From the NCBI GenBank assembly GCA_964530215.1, contig CAZHAJ010000057.1, positions 1 through 10,574 on the forward strand: a stretch of 10,574 nt of DNA, in the 5' to 3' direction. Made by a program: the position numbers and the translations under genes. The notes under the pieces are model-generated. The model did no database searches. It saw only the letters and a list, made by a program, of their open reading frames with translations, and had not been told where the DNA came from. The stretch is from JAAXTT01 sp964530215. Lineage in GTDB: Bacteria; Bacillota; Desulfotomaculia; Desulfotomaculales; Desulfocucumaceae. This document shows positions 1 through 6,543 of this stretch, piece by piece (position 1 is the stretch's first letter; each line of letters begins with the position of its first letter).

Positions 1-522
1 TGTAAGCCATTGAGGCATTTCTCCATGATAGACAAACTTTAAGGATTCCGGCACTTTTAGCCAGGTTTCACCCAACGCCATTGCAGCAGCCAAATCGGTA
101 CTGCCCACTCCGGTTGAGAAGGCTCCCAGTCCACCGTAAGTACAGGTATGGGAATCTGCCCCTATTACCAAGTCCCCGGGGCCCACCAATCCTTGCTCTG
201 GCAATAGGCAGTGTTCCACTCCCATTTGTCCCACCTCAAAATAGTTGGTGATCTGGTATTCCCTGGCGAAATTCCTCATTATTTTGGCCTGTTCGGCTGA
301 TTTTATGTCTTTATTTGGTACAAAATGATCCGGGACCAAAACAACTCTGTCCCGGTCAAAAACTTTGTCTACTCCAATCTTTTCAAATTCTCTGATGGCC
401 ACAGGAGCTGTAATATCATTGCCAAGGGCCAGATCAATTTTTACATTAATCAGTTCACCTGGCTCAACTCTCTCTTTTCCTGCGTGAGCTGCCAGTATCT
501 TTTCGGTAATGGTCATTCCCAT
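1..522 (-). CDS. leuC: 3-isopropylmalate dehydratase large subunit, 5' part (cut by window edge)
   Basis: The first 174 codons of LeuC are present; the rest lies beyond base 1. LeuC with LeuD isomerises 2-isopropylmalate to 3-isopropylmalate in leucine synthesis, in the cytoplasm, using a [4Fe-4S] cluster. The N-terminus MGMTITEKIL, the segments LGNDITAPVAI and VPDHFVPNKDIKSAEQ, and the aconitase-family motif GADSHTCTYGGLGAFSTGVG (about residues 128-147) identify it. The short spacing of these motifs fits the HacA-like type of about 420 residues rather than the E. coli type of about 465. The start is the ATG at 520-522, with GAGGTG six bases upstream; an internal ATG at 514-516 has a worse spacing. 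It follows ilvB copy 2 by 62 bases and is probably in the same transcript. The cluster-binding cysteines of the second half cannot be checked here. Homoaconitase is a possible alternative, but the ilv context favours leucine. Confidence 0.93.
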   Translation of the reverse strand, partial: MGMTITEKILAAHAGKERVEPGELINVKIDLALGNDITAPVAIREFEKIGVDKVFDRDRVVLVPDHFVPNKDIKSAEQAKIMRNFAREYQITNYFEVGQMGVEHCLLPEQGLVGPGDLVIGADSHTCTYGGLGAFSTGVGSTDLAAAMALGETWLKVPESLKFVYHGEMPQWLT

Positions 523-584
523 AAAGTGCACCTCTACTTTTTATATTATGGCCCTTGGGCCTTATGCCAATAAGTTAAGTTTTT

Positions 585-2252
585 TTAGCAATCTATCGCT
601 TCATCGATTCCTTTGCCTGCCAATACCATGGGACTTACATTCTCCTTGGAGTCCACCAAGCAGTTTACTATTACCGCATTTTTACTGGACATTATTTGGG
701 GCATAAGACTATCCAGTTCATCCTCGCTGTTTACAGTATATCCCTCCATATTGTATGCTTTAGCCAAAACAGCAAAATCCGGTACAAAGTCAAAATTTAC
801 TGCCATATACCTTCCCTGGGTGTAAAACTCCTGAAGCTGTCTCACCATGCCCAAAGTGCTGTTATTAAGAACAAAAATTTTAAGGGGCAGTTTTTGATCT
901 TTTGCGGTGGCCAATTCCTGTATAGTCATCTGCAAACTTCCGTCTCCTGTTACCAGTATGACTTGCTTGTCCGGCAGACCTACCTGAGCACCCACTGCAG
1001 CCGGCAGACCAAATCCCATGGTTCCCAATCCCCCTGAGGAAATAAGGGAGGCGGGATTTTTAAAAGTGAAGTATTGAGCTACCCACATTTGATGCTGACC
1101 TACGTCAGTGGCCACCACCACCTCACCCTTGGTATAGTCCGAAAGCTTTTGAATCACGGCTTGTGGTTTTAGTTTGTCATCTTTGCTATATACCAGAGGA
1201 TATTGCTTTTTATAATTCTGCACCTGCTCCAGCCAATCCGAGCGGTCTTTTTTCTTTACCTGAGTCAAAATATCTTGAAGAACGTGTTTCACATCACCCA
1301 CTATGGGCACGTCAACCCTGATGTTTTTACCTATTTCAGCCGGATCAATATCCACGTGAATAACGGTGGCATTGGGAGCAAAACTGTCCAGCTTACCGGT
1401 AACCCGGTCACCAAAACGGGCCCCTAGAGATATCAATAAATCACAATTGGTCACTGCTAAGTTTGCATAGCGGGTGCCGTGCAAACCCAACATACCTAAG
1501 AAAAGCGGGTGATCTCCGGGGAAACTGGATAGACCCATAAAGGTATTGGTTACAGGCGCAGTTAATACCTCTGCCAACTCCTTTAACTCCGCGGTAGCGT
1601 TTGAACTGATAATTCCCCCTCCGGCATATATCACCGGTCTTTTTGCCTTCATCATCAGTTCGGCTGCTTCTTTAATTTTAGCTTTGTGACCTCCGTAAAT
1701 GGGTTTGTACCCCCGAAGCTTTACGGTTTTGGGATATTCAAATTTAATTATTTCAGACGCAACATCCCTGGGTAAGTCCACCAAAACAGGTCCCGGTCTT
1801 CCTGTGGAAGCAATATGAAAAGCATTTTTAATTATTGCGGGAAGTTTTTTTGCATCCTTAACCAGATAATTGTGCTTGGTTATAGGCATGGTAATACCAG
1901 TTATATCCACTTCCTGAAAAGCATCCGTACCCACCTGACTGGTGGATACTTGTCCGGTAATAAGAACCAAAGGAATTGAGTCCATATAAGCATTGGCAAT
2001 ACCTGTGACCAAGTTGGTGGCTCCCGGACCTGAGGTAGCCATAACTACCCCTACCTTCCCGGTTACCCTGGCATATGCGTCTGCAGCATGCACAGCTCCT
2101 TGCTCATGTCGTACCAATATATGCTTTAAACTTTCAGACCGGTAAAGAGCATCATATACCGGAAGATTTGCCCCACCGGGATAACCGAAAATCACATTTA
2201 CATCTTCCAGCTCCAAACAGCGAATCAGAGCTTCAGCAACTGATATTTCCAT
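585..2252 (-). CDS. ilvB: Acetolactate synthase large (catalytic) subunit, second copy, with Trp-to-Leu in the acceptor pocket
   Basis: A thiamine-diphosphate enzyme of 555 residues that joins two pyruvates to acetolactate, or pyruvate and 2-ketobutyrate to acetohydroxybutyrate. The three-domain AHAS layout is complete: FGYPGGAN near the start, catalytic Glu50 in RHEQGAVHAADAYAR, the central FAD-binding domain with GARFGDRVTGKL and HVDIDPAEIGKN, and the thiamine motif TGDGSLQM followed about 30 residues later by NN. The acceptor-pocket Trp of most AHAS (E. coli AHAS II Trp464) is Leu473 here (MVRQLQEFY; codon at 834-836). The Pro of the QVPR loop is Ser103. I chose the ATG at 2250-2252, preceded by GGGGGG at a 7-base spacing. 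An in-frame ATG at 2265-2267 directly abuts the ilvN stop but has no ribosome site and would add five residues. It lies between ilvN and leuC, so it probably shares IlvN with copy 1. The family is certain; substrate preference is inferred. Confidence 0.95.
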   Translation of the reverse strand: MEISVAEALIRCLELEDVNVIFGYPGGANLPVYDALYRSESLKHILVRHEQGAVHAADAYARVTGKVGVVMATSGPGATNLVTGIANAYMDSIPLVLITGQVSTSQVGTDAFQEVDITGITMPITKHNYLVKDAKKLPAIIKNAFHIASTGRPGPVLVDLPRDVASEIIKFEYPKTVKLRGYKPIYGGHKAKIKEAAELMMKAKRPVIYAGGGIISSNATAELKELAEVLTAPVTNTFMGLSSFPGDHPLFLGMLGLHGTRYANLAVTNCDLLISLGARFGDRVTGKLDSFAPNATVIHVDIDPAEIGKNIRVDVPIVGDVKHVLQDILTQVKKKDRSDWLEQVQNYKKQYPLVYSKDDKLKPQAVIQKLSDYTKGEVVVATDVGQHQMWVAQYFTFKNPASLISSGGLGTMGFGLPAAVGAQVGLPDKQVILVTGDGSLQMTIQELATAKDQKLPLKIFVLNNSTLGMVRQLQEFYTQGRYMAVNFDFVPDFAVLAKAYNMEGYTVNSEDELDSLMPQIMSSKNAVIVNCLVDSKENVSPMVLAGKGIDEAIDC

Positions 2253-2267
2253 AACGATGCCCCCCAT

Positions 2268-2780
2268 CTAATCTTCATCTTTTTTATCATCCAACGAGGT
2301 TGCCTTATAACCCCTTAGCATCGCTATCTTTCCTGTGCGCACCAATTCCTTAATGCCATACTGACGCAGGGATTCCTCAAAAGCATTTATTTTACCTTCA
2401 TTACCCGTACACTCTATTGTCACTGTCTTCTTCCCCAGATCAACAATCCTGGCTCTGAAAACATCTGCCACCTGCATTATTTCTCCCCTTCTGGAGGGAT
2501 CACAGTTAACCTTTAGCAGCACCAGTTCCCGGTCAACATATTCTTCCGGTGTAATATCACTGATTTTAATTACATCCACCAGTTTATGAAGCTGTTTGGT
2601 CACCTGTTCTAAAACATCATGGTCACCTTCCACCACAATGGTCATTCTGGAAACATCCGGTCTTTCGGTTCGCCCCACTGACAAGCTGTCGATATTATAT
2701 CCCCTGCGACTGAAAAGTCCGGCTACCCGCGCCAAAACTCCGGGATTATTTTCCACTAAAACCGCTAACGTATGACGCAT
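2268..2780 (-). CDS. ilvN: Acetolactate synthase small (regulatory) subunit
   Basis: A protein of 170 residues, the usual length for IlvN/IlvH. It binds the catalytic subunit, raises its activity and makes it sensitive to feedback by branched-chain amino acids, usually valine. The N-terminal ACT domain is clear: MRHTLAVLVENNPGVLARVAGLF, then RRGYNIDSLSVG, which contain the Gly and Asn positions that in E. coli IlvH line the valine site. The second domain (from about residue 75) has REL.L.KV and the IlvN-type C-terminal region ending in a charged tail. The reading frame is open to 2828, but the extra 16 residues come from a repeat element. The ATG at 2778-2780, behind a GGGGGAGGG ribosome site, gives the family N-terminus. 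Its TAG stop lies 15 bases before the start chosen for ilvB copy 2, and it follows ilvB copy 1 by 131 bases. Confidence 0.96.
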   Translation of the reverse strand: MRHTLAVLVENNPGVLARVAGLFSRRGYNIDSLSVGRTERPDVSRMTIVVEGDHDVLEQVTKQLHKLVDVIKISDITPEEYVDRELVLLKVNCDPSRRGEIMQVADVFRARIVDLGKKTVTIECTGNEGKINAFEESLRQYGIKELVRTGKIAMLRGYKATSLDDKKDED

Positions 2781-2786
2781 TTGCAA

Positions 2787-2795
2787 CCCTCCCCC
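2787..2795 (-). promoter_or_regulatory. Ribosome binding site that fixes the ilvN start
   Basis: On the minus strand GGGGGAGGG stands six bases before the ATG at 2778-2780. The upstream in-frame ATG at 2826-2828 lies inside the repeat element and lacks a comparable site. This decides for the shorter IlvN, in agreement with where the family's N-terminus normally begins. Confidence 0.75.
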
Positions 2796-2799
2796 AAAA

Positions 2800-2909
2800 G
2801 CAGCTGCCAGCCACCAGCGGCTAGCCACCAGCTTTTTTTCTTATAATTTTTACATTATAATAATCAGTTTGTGTTTTTGCTGGCAGCTGTCAGCTATAGC
2901 TGGCTACTG
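2800..2909. repeat. Inverted pair of degenerate heptamer-repeat arms in the ilvB-ilvN gap
   Basis: The right arm (2879-2909, plus strand) reads GCTGGCA-GCTGTCA-GCTATA-GCTGGCTA-CTG. The left arm read on the minus strand (2832-2801) is GCTGGTG-GCTAGCC-GCTGGTG-GCTGGCA-GCTG. Both are runs of roughly seven-base units of the form GCTGNNN, facing opposite ways around an AT-rich centre (2833-2878). CAGCTGCCAGC (2801-2811) and GCTGGCAGCTG (2879-2889) are perfect complements, and CAGCTATAGCTG (2891-2902) is itself palindromic. The element ends two bases from the ilvB copy 1 stop and begins just before the ilvN ribosome site, so in the transcript it would be a folded intergenic spacer. It could be a small non-autonomous element or a regional heptamer repeat family of the genome. 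Nothing in it encodes a protein. Confidence 0.7.
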
Positions 2910-2911
2910 AA

Positions 2912-4570
2912 CTAACCCAACATATTTTTTAAAGATTCGCCCGGTGCCACCATAGGGAATACATTGTCTTCCCTGTCGATTATAAAGTCCATCATCACCG
3001 GCTTGCTGTTATTGATGGCTTGCTCCAATGCAGGCCTTAGTTCCGCTTCCTTTGTCACCCTGACACCATCGGCTCCATATGCTTCTGCCAATTTGACGAA
3101 GTCCGGATTTGCCAGTTCGGTGTACGAATAGCGTTTATTATAAAACAGCTCCTGCCACTGTCTCACCATTCCCAAAAACCCGTTATTTAAAACGGCCACA
3201 TTAACCGGCAGCTCGTAGTTAACCGCTGTGGCAAACTCTTGGGTATTCATTTGAATACTGCCGTCACCGGCAATATTAAATACAGTCTCATCAGGGCAAG
3301 CCACCTGTACTCCTATGGAAGCAGGAAAACCATATCCCATAGTTCCCAGACCACCGGATGAGATGTAAGAACGGGGCCTTGTGTAGGTATAGTATTGGGC
3401 GGCCCACATCTGATGCTGACCCACTTCGGTGGCAATTCTTGCATTGCCTTGGGTAACATTATATATCTCCCTTATTACCTGTTGAGGCTTAAGATTGCCG
3501 TTGGGCTTATAATCAATGGGAAATTCCTTCTTCCACTGCATTATTTTATCTTTCCAAGCTCCGGGCAACTTTGCCTGCAGCCTGGGGAGCAGCTGCTCCA
3601 ATGCCGCTTTAATGTCTCCCATTACAGGTACGTCCACCCTAACGTTTTTGCCAATTTCCGCCGGGTCTATATCTATGTGAACTATTTTTGCGTCAGGGGC
3701 AAACACATCAATTTTTCCGGTATTACGATTGCTAAACCTTGCCCCCACCGCGATTATCAAATCGGTCTCACATATGGCATAATTGGCATATTTTGTTCCG
3801 TGCATACCCAACATCCCCAAGGACAAGGGATGATCTCCGGGAAAGCACCCTAAACCCATCAGGGTTGTGGTTACCGGGGCCACCAGCAGCTCCGCCAATT
3901 TCTTTAACTCCTCATGTGCACCGGAACTGATAACTCCGCCCCCCGCATATATAACCGGTCTTTCAGCAGCCAAAATCAGCTTTGCCGCGTTGTTCAACTG
4001 TTCCTCCGTAGGTTTAAGATTCGGATGATATCCCGGCAATCTAACCGGACCGGGTTCAACATAGTGGGTTACTTCTGCCGAAATATCACTGGGTATGTCC
4101 ACCAAAACCGGTCCCGGTCTTCCTGTGGTGGCAATATGAAAAGCCTCATTTATAGTCATAGCCAAATCATTAACATCTTTGACAATATAGTTATGTTTAG
4201 TTATCGGCAGGGTAATTCCGGTAATATCTGCTTCCTGGAATGAGTCTCTGCCTAAAGCAGCTCTGGGCACCTGTCCGGTGATGGCAACCAAGGGTACCGA
4301 GTCCATGTAAGCATTGGCGATACCGGTTAACAAGTTTGTAGCACCGGGTCCCGAGGTAGCCAAACACACACCCGGTCTGCCCGAGGCCCTGGCATATCCG
4401 TCAGCGGCGTGAACCGCTCCCTGTTCATGCCTGGTTAGAATATGCCTTATATCCGCATCAAAAAGGGCATCATAAATGGGTAGCACCTGACCGCCGGGGT
4501 ACCCAAAAATAGTGTCTACACCCTGATCCATTAAAGACTGGACTAGTATTTCAGCTCCGCTTTTTTTCAT
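2912..4570 (-). CDS. ilvB: Acetolactate synthase large (catalytic) subunit, first copy
   Basis: A complete AHAS catalytic subunit of 552 residues, doing the first common step of valine, leucine and isoleucine synthesis. Visible landmarks are FGYPGGQVLPIYDAL (22-36), catalytic Glu49 in RHEQGAVHAADGYAR, the QVPR loop with Pro102, FAD-domain HIDIDPAEIGKN, thiamine motif AGDGSIQM (434-441) with NN near 462, and the acceptor-pocket Trp472 (MVRQWQELFY), as in enzymes that prefer 2-ketobutyrate. One oddity is the loop usually written RFDDRVTGK, which reads RFSNRNTGK here (279-286), so the conserved second Asp is Asn281, while the key Arg282 is kept. The ATG at 4568-4570 has AAGGGGTGAT upstream at a normal spacing. 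It starts 19 bases after ilvD stops, so the two are surely co-transcribed, and it is followed by ilvN. Acetolactate synthases of the catabolic AlsS type are less likely, because ilvN is adjacent and the family features are anabolic. Confidence 0.96.
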   Translation of the reverse strand: MKKSGAEILVQSLMDQGVDTIFGYPGGQVLPIYDALFDADIRHILTRHEQGAVHAADGYARASGRPGVCLATSGPGATNLLTGIANAYMDSVPLVAITGQVPRAALGRDSFQEADITGITLPITKHNYIVKDVNDLAMTINEAFHIATTGRPGPVLVDIPSDISAEVTHYVEPGPVRLPGYHPNLKPTEEQLNNAAKLILAAERPVIYAGGGVISSGAHEELKKLAELLVAPVTTTLMGLGCFPGDHPLSLGMLGMHGTKYANYAICETDLIIAVGARFSNRNTGKIDVFAPDAKIVHIDIDPAEIGKNVRVDVPVMGDIKAALEQLLPRLQAKLPGAWKDKIMQWKKEFPIDYKPNGNLKPQQVIREIYNVTQGNARIATEVGQHQMWAAQYYTYTRPRSYISSGGLGTMGYGFPASIGVQVACPDETVFNIAGDGSIQMNTQEFATAVNYELPVNVAVLNNGFLGMVRQWQELFYNKRYSYTELANPDFVKLAEAYGADGVRVTKEAELRPALEQAINNSKPVMMDFIIDREDNVFPMVAPGESLKNMLG

Positions 4571-4589
4571 TTTCCATCACCCCTTGAAG

Positions 4590-6254
4590 TTAATCTTTCT
4601 GAAGAATAGCCCCGGTACTGGCTGAAGTTACTAGTCTTGAGTAACGCACCAAATAACCTTTTTTAACCCTTGGCTCCGGCTGCTTCCACTCTTTTAGCCT
4701 GATTTCCATTTCTTCATCAGAAATCCTTACATTGATGGAATTAGCAGGAATATCTATATCAATAATATCTCCATCCCGAACTGCTGCTATAGGGCCACCC
4801 ACCGCAGCCTCCGGAGATACGTGACCGATTGAAGCACCCCGAGTGGCACCCGAGAACCTGCCATCGGTAATCAAGGCAACTTCTTTGTCCATGCCCAGCC
4901 CCATCACCGTTGCGGTGGGGGTAAGCATTTCCCTCATGCCGGGTCCACCCTTTGGGCCTTCATAGCGGATTATTACAACATCACCTTTGTTAATTTTTCC
5001 AGCCACAAGGGCGTCCACTGTTTCTTCTTCCGAATCGAAGACTCGGGCAGGTCCACTGTGTACCAACATCTCGGGCTCCACTCCGGCCTTCTTAACTACA
5101 GCCCCGTCCGGAGCAAGATTGCCCCGTAAAATTGCAATTCCACCGCTGGTGCTATATGGGTTATCAATACTTCTTATAATATCCGATCTGGTAATTTTAC
5201 GTCCTTCTATAATACTGCCCACAGTTTTTCCGGAAGCTGTGGGTAAATCCAGGTTAATAAGATTCATTTTAGCCAGCTCTGCCATAACTGCCGGAATACC
5301 GCCGGCCTCATCAAGATCTTGCATAAAATGGTTGCCCATTGGGCTTAATTTGCACAGATTGGGAGTGTTAGCACTGACCTTATTAATCATGTCCAGATTC
5401 ATATCTATACCAGCTTCATAAGCAATGGCCGGAAGGTGCAGAACAGTATTGCTGGAGCAGCCCAAAGCCATATCCATGGTAAGTCCGTTCTCAAATGCCC
5501 GCATAGTCATAATATCCAACGGCAGCAATCCTTCACGGACCAGTTCCACTGACCTGATACCGGTCAGTTTCGCCAGTCTTCTCCTGGCGGCAGATACTGC
5601 CGGTATAGTACCGTTGCCGGGCAGTGACATCCCCAAAACTTCGGTTAGACAATTCATGGAGTTAGCGGTAAACATGCCTGCACATGAACCACACCCGGGA
5701 CAGGCTGAATCTTCATACTCACCCAGCTCTTCCTCGGTTATCACTCCTGCCCTTACTTTGCCGGCTGCCTCAAATATATTACTTAAGGATATATTTTCAC
5801 CATTTAATCGACCGGCCAGCATCGGCCCGCCGCTGATTACTATTGAGGGAATATTTACCCTGGCGGCAGCCATTAATACTCCCGGTATCACTTTGTCGCA
5901 TGAAGCCACCATCACCAAACCGTCAAACTGATGGGCCTCAGCCATTACCTCAATGGAGTCGGCAATCAACTCTCTGCTAGCCAAGGAATACTTCATACCA
6001 CTATGATTCATAGCGATACCGTCACACACCGCAATGGCAGGAAACTCCACCGGCGTACCCCCAGCCAGCCTGACCCCTGCTTTTACGGCGTCGGTTATAT
6101 CTCTCAGGTGGATATGTCCCGGAACTATCTCATTAAAGGAGTTTACAACCCCAATCATAGGTCTCTCAAGCTCCTGGTCAATATAACCAAGGGCCCGCAG
6201 CAAAGATCTGTGAGGAGCTTTTTCTATCCTCTTTTTGATAGAGTCGCTGCGCAT
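4590..6254 (-). CDS. ilvD: Dihydroxy-acid dehydratase
   Basis: A cytoplasmic Fe-S enzyme of 554 residues that removes water from dihydroxy-isovalerate and dihydroxy-methylvalerate to give the keto acids for valine/leucine and isoleucine. The family signature SACPGCGSCAGMFTANSM (183-200), the SCDK motif with Cys119, and the C-terminal GRFSGATRGASIGHVSPEA are all present. At the place where [2Fe-2S] members carry a third Cys (TPC-type) this protein has VPGHIHL with Gly46, as E. coli IlvD does; from family knowledge this suggests the oxygen-labile [4Fe-4S] class, fitting an anaerobe. The frame is open to 6329, but the first 25 residues of that version are translated from a terminator hairpin. 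The ATG at 6252-6254 with GGGAGTGAT just upstream yields the family N-terminus (MRSDSIKKRIEKAPHRSLL). It is the first gene after the leader region and is followed by ilvB copy 1 after 19 bases. Confidence 0.97.
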   Translation of the reverse strand: MRSDSIKKRIEKAPHRSLLRALGYIDQELERPMIGVVNSFNEIVPGHIHLRDITDAVKAGVRLAGGTPVEFPAIAVCDGIAMNHSGMKYSLASRELIADSIEVMAEAHQFDGLVMVASCDKVIPGVLMAAARVNIPSIVISGGPMLAGRLNGENISLSNIFEAAGKVRAGVITEEELGEYEDSACPGCGSCAGMFTANSMNCLTEVLGMSLPGNGTIPAVSAARRRLAKLTGIRSVELVREGLLPLDIMTMRAFENGLTMDMALGCSSNTVLHLPAIAYEAGIDMNLDMINKVSANTPNLCKLSPMGNHFMQDLDEAGGIPAVMAELAKMNLINLDLPTASGKTVGSIIEGRKITRSDIIRSIDNPYSTSGGIAILRGNLAPDGAVVKKAGVEPEMLVHSGPARVFDSEEETVDALVAGKINKGDVVIIRYEGPKGGPGMREMLTPTATVMGLGMDKEVALITDGRFSGATRGASIGHVSPEAAVGGPIAAVRDGDIIDIDIPANSINVRISDEEMEIRLKEWKQPEPRVKKGYLVRYSRLVTSASTGAILQKD

Positions 6255-6282
6255 ACTATCACTCCCATTTCTAAATTTTAAT

Positions 6283-6330
6283 AAAAAAACTTGGTGACAA
6301 ATCCTGTGGGAGAGGAGTCCATCAACCAAG
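6283..6330 (-). terminator. Second intrinsic terminator (attenuator) directly upstream of ilvD
   Basis: On the minus strand the arms are CTTGGT-t-GATGGA-c-TCCT and AGGA-TTTGTC-ACCAAG. They form about 16 pairs, including three G-U pairs, with two single-base bulges and the loop CTCCCAC. The stem is followed at once by TTTTTTTATT (from 6289). It ends about 17 bases before the ilvD ribosome site and lies well downstream of the T-box terminator. Ending a transcript right before the gene makes sense only as conditional termination, so I read it as an attenuator. The fold was made by hand. Confidence 0.7.
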
Positions 6331-6334
6331 CATT

Positions 6335-6370
6335 TCAGCTAAAACGGTTCAGCAACACGTCCGATGCCAT
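6335..6370 (-). CDS. Candidate leader peptide of 11 residues with Val-Leu-Leu
   Basis: ATG GCA TCG GAC GTG TTG CTG AAC CGT TTT AGC TGA encodes MASDVLLNRFS. Three branched-chain codons in a row (GTG TTG CTG) end about 13 bases before the 5' arm of the downstream terminator, a layout that recalls classical leader-peptide attenuation of ilv operons. Against it, only GGG two bases before the ATG resembles a ribosome site, and 11 codons with one such run could occur by chance. Translation could be coupled to the upstream six-residue frame, whose stop is nine bases away. No known peptide is recognised. Confidence 0.25.
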   Translation of the reverse strand: MASDVLLNRFS

Positions 6371-6378
6371 AACCCAAG

Positions 6379-6399
6379 CTAACCCAAGGGCCGTGACAT
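6379..6399 (-). CDS. Candidate six-residue leader frame with a strong ribosome site
   Basis: ATG TCA CGG CCC TTG GGT TAG encodes MSRPLG. AGGGAGG (6409-6415) lies nine bases upstream, the best ribosome site in this leader stretch, and it sits far from any larger gene. The start codon is within CCGATG, which can pair with CATCGG 25-30 bases downstream, so the initiation region may be folded. It may be a translated leader that controls the following hairpins, or the purine-rich stretch may serve another role. It is too short to judge by codon usage. Confidence 0.25.
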   Translation of the reverse strand: MSRPLG

Positions 6400-6436
6400 C
6401 GGCTTTTTCCTCCCTGATTCTATAAAATTATTTATT

Positions 6437-6475
6437 GTGATAATAGGTTCATCATTAATCATAGTATATAATCAC
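6437..6475 (-). other. AT-rich imperfect hairpin or operator-like inverted repeat in the ilvD leader
   Basis: GTGATTATA (6475-6467) and TATTATCAC (6445-6437) on the minus strand are complementary over eight of nine positions, with a central T-T mismatch and a 19-base loop. It lies just after the T-box terminator. No U-run follows, so it is not a terminator. It could be a weak RNA hairpin or a protein-binding site; no regulator is recognised. Confidence 0.3.
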
Positions 6476-6485
6476 TTTGCATATA

Positions 6486-6538
6486 TAAAATTAACCTCCC
6501 GCCCGGCAGTCGGCTAACACTGCCAGGGACGAGAGGTT
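6486..6538 (-). terminator. T-box terminator hairpin
   Basis: The arms start with AACCTCTCGTCC and end with GGGCGGGAGGTT. They form about 17 pairs including two G-U pairs, with a two-base bulge and a ten-base loop, followed by AATTTTATATAT. The CCCT at 6525-6528 is shared: it can instead pair with AGGG of the T-box to form the antiterminator. The U-run is short (four), so the stop may be leaky. Confidence 0.8.
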
Positions 6539-6543
6539 TCTCA

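Noticed and set aside
550..561. Palindrome GGCCCTTGGGCC in the ilvB-leuC gap as a terminator
   Set aside because: Only a four-base stem with a four-base loop forms, and no T-run follows on the minus strand; at most an RNA processing or stalling site.
2781..2828. N-terminal extension of IlvN (16 extra residues)
   Set aside because: It is translated from the heptamer repeat and lies upstream of a strong ribosome site that serves the ATG at 2778-2780.
6255..6329. N-terminal extension of IlvD (25 extra residues)
   Set aside because: It is encoded by the terminator hairpin, its T-run and the ribosome site; the family N-terminus begins at 6254.
6415..6435. CodY-like site (AATTTTATAGAATC)
   Set aside because: Only the first half fits the AATTTTCWGAAAATT consensus; the second half does not align without gaps.
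6463..6468. TATACT as a -10 box of a second ilvD promoter
   Set aside because: No acceptable -35 hexamer lies 16-18 bases upstream; the region is simply AT-rich.
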